Source of the DNA: Candidatus Omnitrophota bacterium
Lineage (GTDB): Bacteria > Omnitrophota > JAUWXU01
Direction: 5' to 3'
Assembly (NCBI GenBank): GCA_030616145.1
Contig: JAUWXU010000036.1
Span: forward strand, 1 to 6,710
Length of the DNA: 6,710 bases
A program made the translations under genes and the position numbers. Below are positions 4,015-6,710 of the stretch, one piece after another (position 1 is the stretch's first letter; each line of letters begins with the position of its first letter). The notes beneath the pieces are model-generated. The model had not been told where the DNA came from. It ran no database searches and worked only from the letters and a program-made list of their open reading frames with translations.

Positions 4015-6000
4015 TTCCTCCGGGAGTTTCCTGGCAGTATATTTGCAGTTTGGCCAATTAGAACAGCCATAAAAGAACCTTCCTGTTTTTGTGTGTATTT
4101 CAACTAACTCACCATCGCAATCAGGCGCTGGACATTTTATGCCGGTCGTAATTGACTTAGTATATTTACACTCCGGAAAACCAGAGCAGGCCAAAAACTT
4201 GCCATGCGCCCCCCATTTAATTACCATCTGCTTGCCACATTCCTTACAGATCTCTGAGGTAGGTATAACTTCCTTCTTGACATCTTTCATTTTATGTTGG
4301 GCTGCCTTTACATCTTCCATAAAGGAAGGGTAAAAAGATTTGAGCACGCTTACCCAATCCCTGGCTCCCTCTTCGATCTCGTCCAACTCAGTTTCCATTT
4401 TGGCTGTAAAACCTTCGTCCAGTATCTTGGGAAAGTGCTGGACTAAAAGTTCGGTAACAATAGTCCCCAGTTCCGTAGGTAAAAATGCCCCTCCGTCTCT
4501 TTTGACATAATCTCTGGTTAAAATAGTCCGAATTGTCGGGGCATAGGTTGAAGGCCGGCCAATCCCTTGTTCCTCTAATGTCTTTATCAAGGACGCATCG
4601 GTATAATGAGGAGGGGGTTTGGTGAAATGTTGGCTGGGTATTACCTCATCCAACAATAACTTTTCGTCTTTCTCCAGGGGAGGTATAGCTACCTGTGGTT
4701 TCTTCTCGTCCAAAAGAACCATCCAGCCGTCAAATAGGATAGATGAACCGCTGGCCCGGAAAAGATATTCACCAGATTTAATATCAACAGTAGTTACCGA
4801 AATCAGGGCCGGGGACATCTGGCTGGCAACAAATCTATTCCAAATCAACTGGTAAAGCTTATGTTGGTCAGGGGTTAAAAACTTAGTGATGAGTTCCGGC
4901 GTCCGGGAAACCGATGTCGGCCGAATGGCCTCGTGGGCCTCCTGGGCACCCTTTCTGGATTTATAACGCATCGGTGAAGCAGGAAGATATTTATCTCCAT
5001 AGGTCTTTTCTATGTAAGACTTGGCCTCTTGCTCGGCATCCGCGGAAATTCTTACAGAATCTGTCCGCATATAGCTAATCAAACCGACGCTGCCTTCATC
5101 TCCTATCTCTATTCCTTCGTAGAGCTGTTGGGCTATCCGCATTGTCTTATGAGCTGAAAAATGAAGTTTATTATAGGACTCCTGTTGCAATTTCGAAGTA
5201 ATGAATGGGGGAAAAGGATTTCTCTTCTTTTCTTTTTTCTCTATTTTATCAACTATAAAATCTTTGTCTTTGAGATTAGATACTACTGCCTCGGCCTGCT
5301 GCCGATCAGAAATCTCTGGCTTTTTACCTTCAACCTCAATCAGGGCAGCAATGAAACTTTGATTTTTAATTTGGTCTGTGGTCTGACCTCTGGTGTCTGG
5401 TGTCTTACTAAATTTAGCCTCGATAACCCAATATTCCTGAGACTTAAATGCATTTATCTCCTTTTCCCGGTCACAAATTAACCGAAGGGCCACTGACTGA
5501 ACTCTGCCGGCACTTAATCCCCGTCCCACCTTTTTCCAGAGAAGGGGGCTCAGGTTATAGCCGACAATCCTGTCAAGTATGCGTCTGGCCTGTTGGGCAT
5601 GAACCTTATTCAAATCTATTTCTCGGGGATTGTCAAATGCCTTTTTGACGGCCCGTTTGGTGATTTCGTTAAAAACCACTCTGTATATCTTGCCGTTGAT
5701 ATCTTTTAATATATTGGCCAGATGCCAGCTTATGGCCTCGCCTTCTCTGTCCGGATCCGGGGCCAGATAAATTCCTTCTTTCTCCCTGGCCTCTTTCTTT
5801 AAACGTGAAACTGTCTTTTTATTCCGGGAAATGACAACATAGCGCGGCTCAAAGTCCTTCTCAACGTCCACCCCCATGGATGATTTCGGGAGATCCATAA
5901 CGTGCCCCATTGAAGCAGTAACTTCATAATTGGGTCCAAGAAATTTATTTATGGTCTTTGCCTTGGCCGGGGATTCCACTATTACCAATGATTTTTTCAC
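4012..6000 (-). CDS. topA: DNA topoisomerase I (type IA)
   Basis: TopA relaxes negative supercoils by single-strand passage through a 5'-phosphotyrosine link. The 662 residues include the Toprim domain with Glu9 (VIVESPAKAKTI) and the metal triad Asp82, Asp84, Glu86 (APDPDREGE). GLSAGRVQS (161-169), the active-site SYMRTDS with Tyr310 and Arg312, EAHEAIRPTS (354-363) and GIGRPSTYAPTI (479-490) follow. The C-terminus has two zinc ribbons: Cys585, 588, 605, 611 and Cys623, 628, 646, 652. It is shorter than E. coli TopA (865), having fewer C-terminal ribbons, as is common. Translation starts at GTG 6000, overlapping the dprA stop as GTGA, with AGGAGG (6011-6006) 5 nt upstream; an intervening ATG is out of frame. 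Residues 200-210 are encoded by a heptamer-phase repeat. All key residues are present, so the enzyme should be active. Confidence 0.97.
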   Translation of the reverse strand: MKKSLVIVESPAKAKTINKFLGPNYEVTASMGHVMDLPKSSMGVDVEKDFEPRYVVISRNKKTVSRLKKEAREKEGIYLAPDPDREGEAISWHLANILKDINGKIYRVVFNEITKRAVKKAFDNPREIDLNKVHAQQARRILDRIVGYNLSPLLWKKVGRGLSAGRVQSVALRLICDREKEINAFKSQEYWVIEAKFSKTPDTRGQTTDQIKNQSFIAALIEVEGKKPEISDRQQAEAVVSNLKDKDFIVDKIEKKEKKRNPFPPFITSKLQQESYNKLHFSAHKTMRIAQQLYEGIEIGDEGSVGLISYMRTDSVRISADAEQEAKSYIEKTYGDKYLPASPMRYKSRKGAQEAHEAIRPTSVSRTPELITKFLTPDQHKLYQLIWNRFVASQMSPALISVTTVDIKSGEYLFRASGSSILFDGWMVLLDEKKPQVAIPPLEKDEKLLLDEVIPSQHFTKPPPHYTDASLIKTLEEQGIGRPSTYAPTIRTILTRDYVKRDGGAFLPTELGTIVTELLVQHFPKILDEGFTAKMETELDEIEEGARDWVSVLKSFYPSFMEDVKAAQHKMKDVKKEVIPTSEICKECGKQMVIKWGAHGKFLACSGFPECKYTKSITTGIKCPAPDCDGELVEIHTKTGRFFYGCSNWPNCKYTARKLPEE
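5372..5407. repeat. Five-unit heptamer array inside topA
   Basis: TGGTCTG is repeated exactly (5372-5378 and 5379-5385). Three further 7-nt units follow in the same phase, so TCTG recurs every 7 nt four times and then TCTT (5372-5406). It encodes residues 200-210 (TPDTRGQTTDQ), a polar segment between two strands following the Toprim and helical core. The flanking sequence is normal TopA, so the array probably lies in a surface loop. Confidence 0.65.
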
Positions 6001-6710
6001 CCATCCCTCCTCTTCTTGACAAACATCTTGCCTGGCAATTCTTTAACTAAATTTTTAATTTCTAATTTCGTTAAAATACTGGAAATTTGACTCGCTGAAA
6101 GATGGACATCTCTTACAATTTCGTCAATGTGCCTTGCTTTAGATGACAGCACAGAATAAATTTTTTCTTCCTGGGGTTTAAGCACGACCTCTTCAATCCC
6201 CAATTTTTCCGGAGAACCAAACAGGCCGTCCCTGACAACAATACCTCTAAAATCATCTTTAATGCATTCTTTCAAGATTGGGCTTAATTCTTCTATAATA
6301 TCCTCAGAGCCTTCGACAAGTTTTGCCCCCTGTTTAATCAGGCTGTGCGTGCCTCTTGAAGCGTATGAATCTATTTTGCCAGGAACAGCGAAAACCTCTC
6401 TTCCTTGATCCAGGGCAAAACTAGCAGTAATAAGCGAACCGCTCTTCCGGGCCGCCTCCACCACCACCACGCCCAATGACAGGCCGCTGATTATCCTGTT
6501 CCGCCGGGGAAAATTTTTCCTTAACGGTCGAGTCCCCATTGGAAATTCAGAAATAACAGCGCCCGAATTTGCTATCTGTTCGGCGAGGCTCCTATTTTCT
6601 GCCGGATAGATTACATCCAGGCCACTGCCCAAGACTGCTATTGTCCTACCCTTTACCTTTAAGGCACCGTTATGACTGGCGGTATCAATCCCCCTGGCCA
6701 TTCCCGAAAC
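5997..6710 (-). CDS. dprA: DNA-processing protein DprA/Smf (5' end beyond window)
   Basis: The frame is open to the right edge, where minus-strand codons read V-S-G-M-A-R-G-I-D, the start of the conserved DprA Rossmann core. The true start is therefore outside, and the first 100 or so residues (SAM/HhH region and first strands) are missing; 237 residues are visible. DprA binds incoming single-stranded DNA and loads RecA during natural transformation. Visible motifs, numbered from the first visible residue, are VLGSGLDVIYPAEN (about 26-39), SEFPMGTRP (54-62), FPRRNRIISGLS (67-78), VVVVEAARKSGSLITA (81-96) and VFAVPG (106-111). A C-terminal winged-helix domain (about 180-233: IYSVLSSKARHIDEIV, then SASQISSILTKLEI) is present, as in many DprA proteins. 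The ATG at 6701 is an internal Met, not the start. The 3' end carries the topA ribosome site and overlaps the topA GTG. Confidence 0.95.
   Translation of the reverse strand, partial: VSGMARGIDTASHNGALKVKGRTIAVLGSGLDVIYPAENRSLAEQIANSGAVISEFPMGTRPLRKNFPRRNRIISGLSLGVVVVEAARKSGSLITASFALDQGREVFAVPGKIDSYASRGTHSLIKQGAKLVEGSEDIIEELSPILKECIKDDFRGIVVRDGLFGSPEKLGIEEVVLKPQEEKIYSVLSSKARHIDEIVRDVHLSASQISSILTKLEIKNLVKELPGKMFVKKRRDG
6006..6011 (-). promoter_or_regulatory. Shine-Dalgarno of topA within the dprA 3' end
   Basis: AGGAGG on the minus strand lies 5 nt before GTG 6000. It selects that GTG over the out-of-frame ATG at 6004-6002 and supports coupled translation of topA with dprA. Confidence 0.75.

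Noticed and set aside
4091..5648. Several plus-strand open frames opposite topA
   Set aside because: All are antisense to conserved TopA motifs; none has a convincing ribosome site or domain.

Overview
The window comes from a diderm (LPS-bearing) bacterium with a moderately AT-rich genome. All six supportable genes lie on the minus strand, so transcription runs from the right edge to the left. In that order they are: the 3' two-thirds of dprA (DNA-processing protein), topA (DNA topoisomerase I), a XerC/XerD-type tyrosine recombinase, kdtA/waaA (Kdo transferase of lipid A-core synthesis), a two-CBS-domain protein, and the 5' part of a CPA2/Kef-type cation:proton antiporter that runs off the left edge. 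The order dprA-topA-xerC is a familiar chromosome-maintenance cluster. In Bacillus-type genomes trmFO lies between topA and xerC and hslVU follows; neither is seen here. A Kdo transferase directly after xerC shows that the host makes LPS. A candidate lineage such as Omnitrophota would fit, but that is an impression, not a demonstration.

Layout: dprA (5997 to the right edge) overlaps topA (4012-6000) by 4 nt (GTGA). A 97-nt gap built largely of short repeats separates topA from xerC (2995-3912), and a 56-nt gap separates xerC from kdtA (1613-2938). A 154-nt gap with three inverted repeats precedes the CBS gene (982-1458, reassigned here to a TTG start behind an excellent Shine-Dalgarno). The CBS stop codon is immediately followed by the antiporter ATG (TAAATG). 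DprA, TopA and XerC handle DNA uptake/recombination, supercoiling and chromosome-dimer resolution. KdtA is envelope biogenesis. The CBS/antiporter pair looks like a ligand-sensing regulator coupled to an ion transporter.

The most unusual feature is a population of short repeats. Arrays with a strict 7-nt period (core roughly RGTCYRY) occupy most of the topA-xerC gap as two converging, complementary arrays, and arrays of the same style occur in frame inside kdtA and topA. A different 7-nt repeat sits just upstream of the kdtA start. A separate interrupted palindrome of about 46 bp is embedded in frame in xerC, between its catalytic Lys and His, and accounts for an extra loop of about 12-15 residues. 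kdtA carries a second repeat-like insert of about 15 residues. The core genes appear otherwise intact, so the window seems to record small repeat elements invading both gaps and permissive protein loops. No mobile-element genes, CRISPR array, tRNA or rRNA are visible, and no gene-free stretch exceeds about 160 nt.
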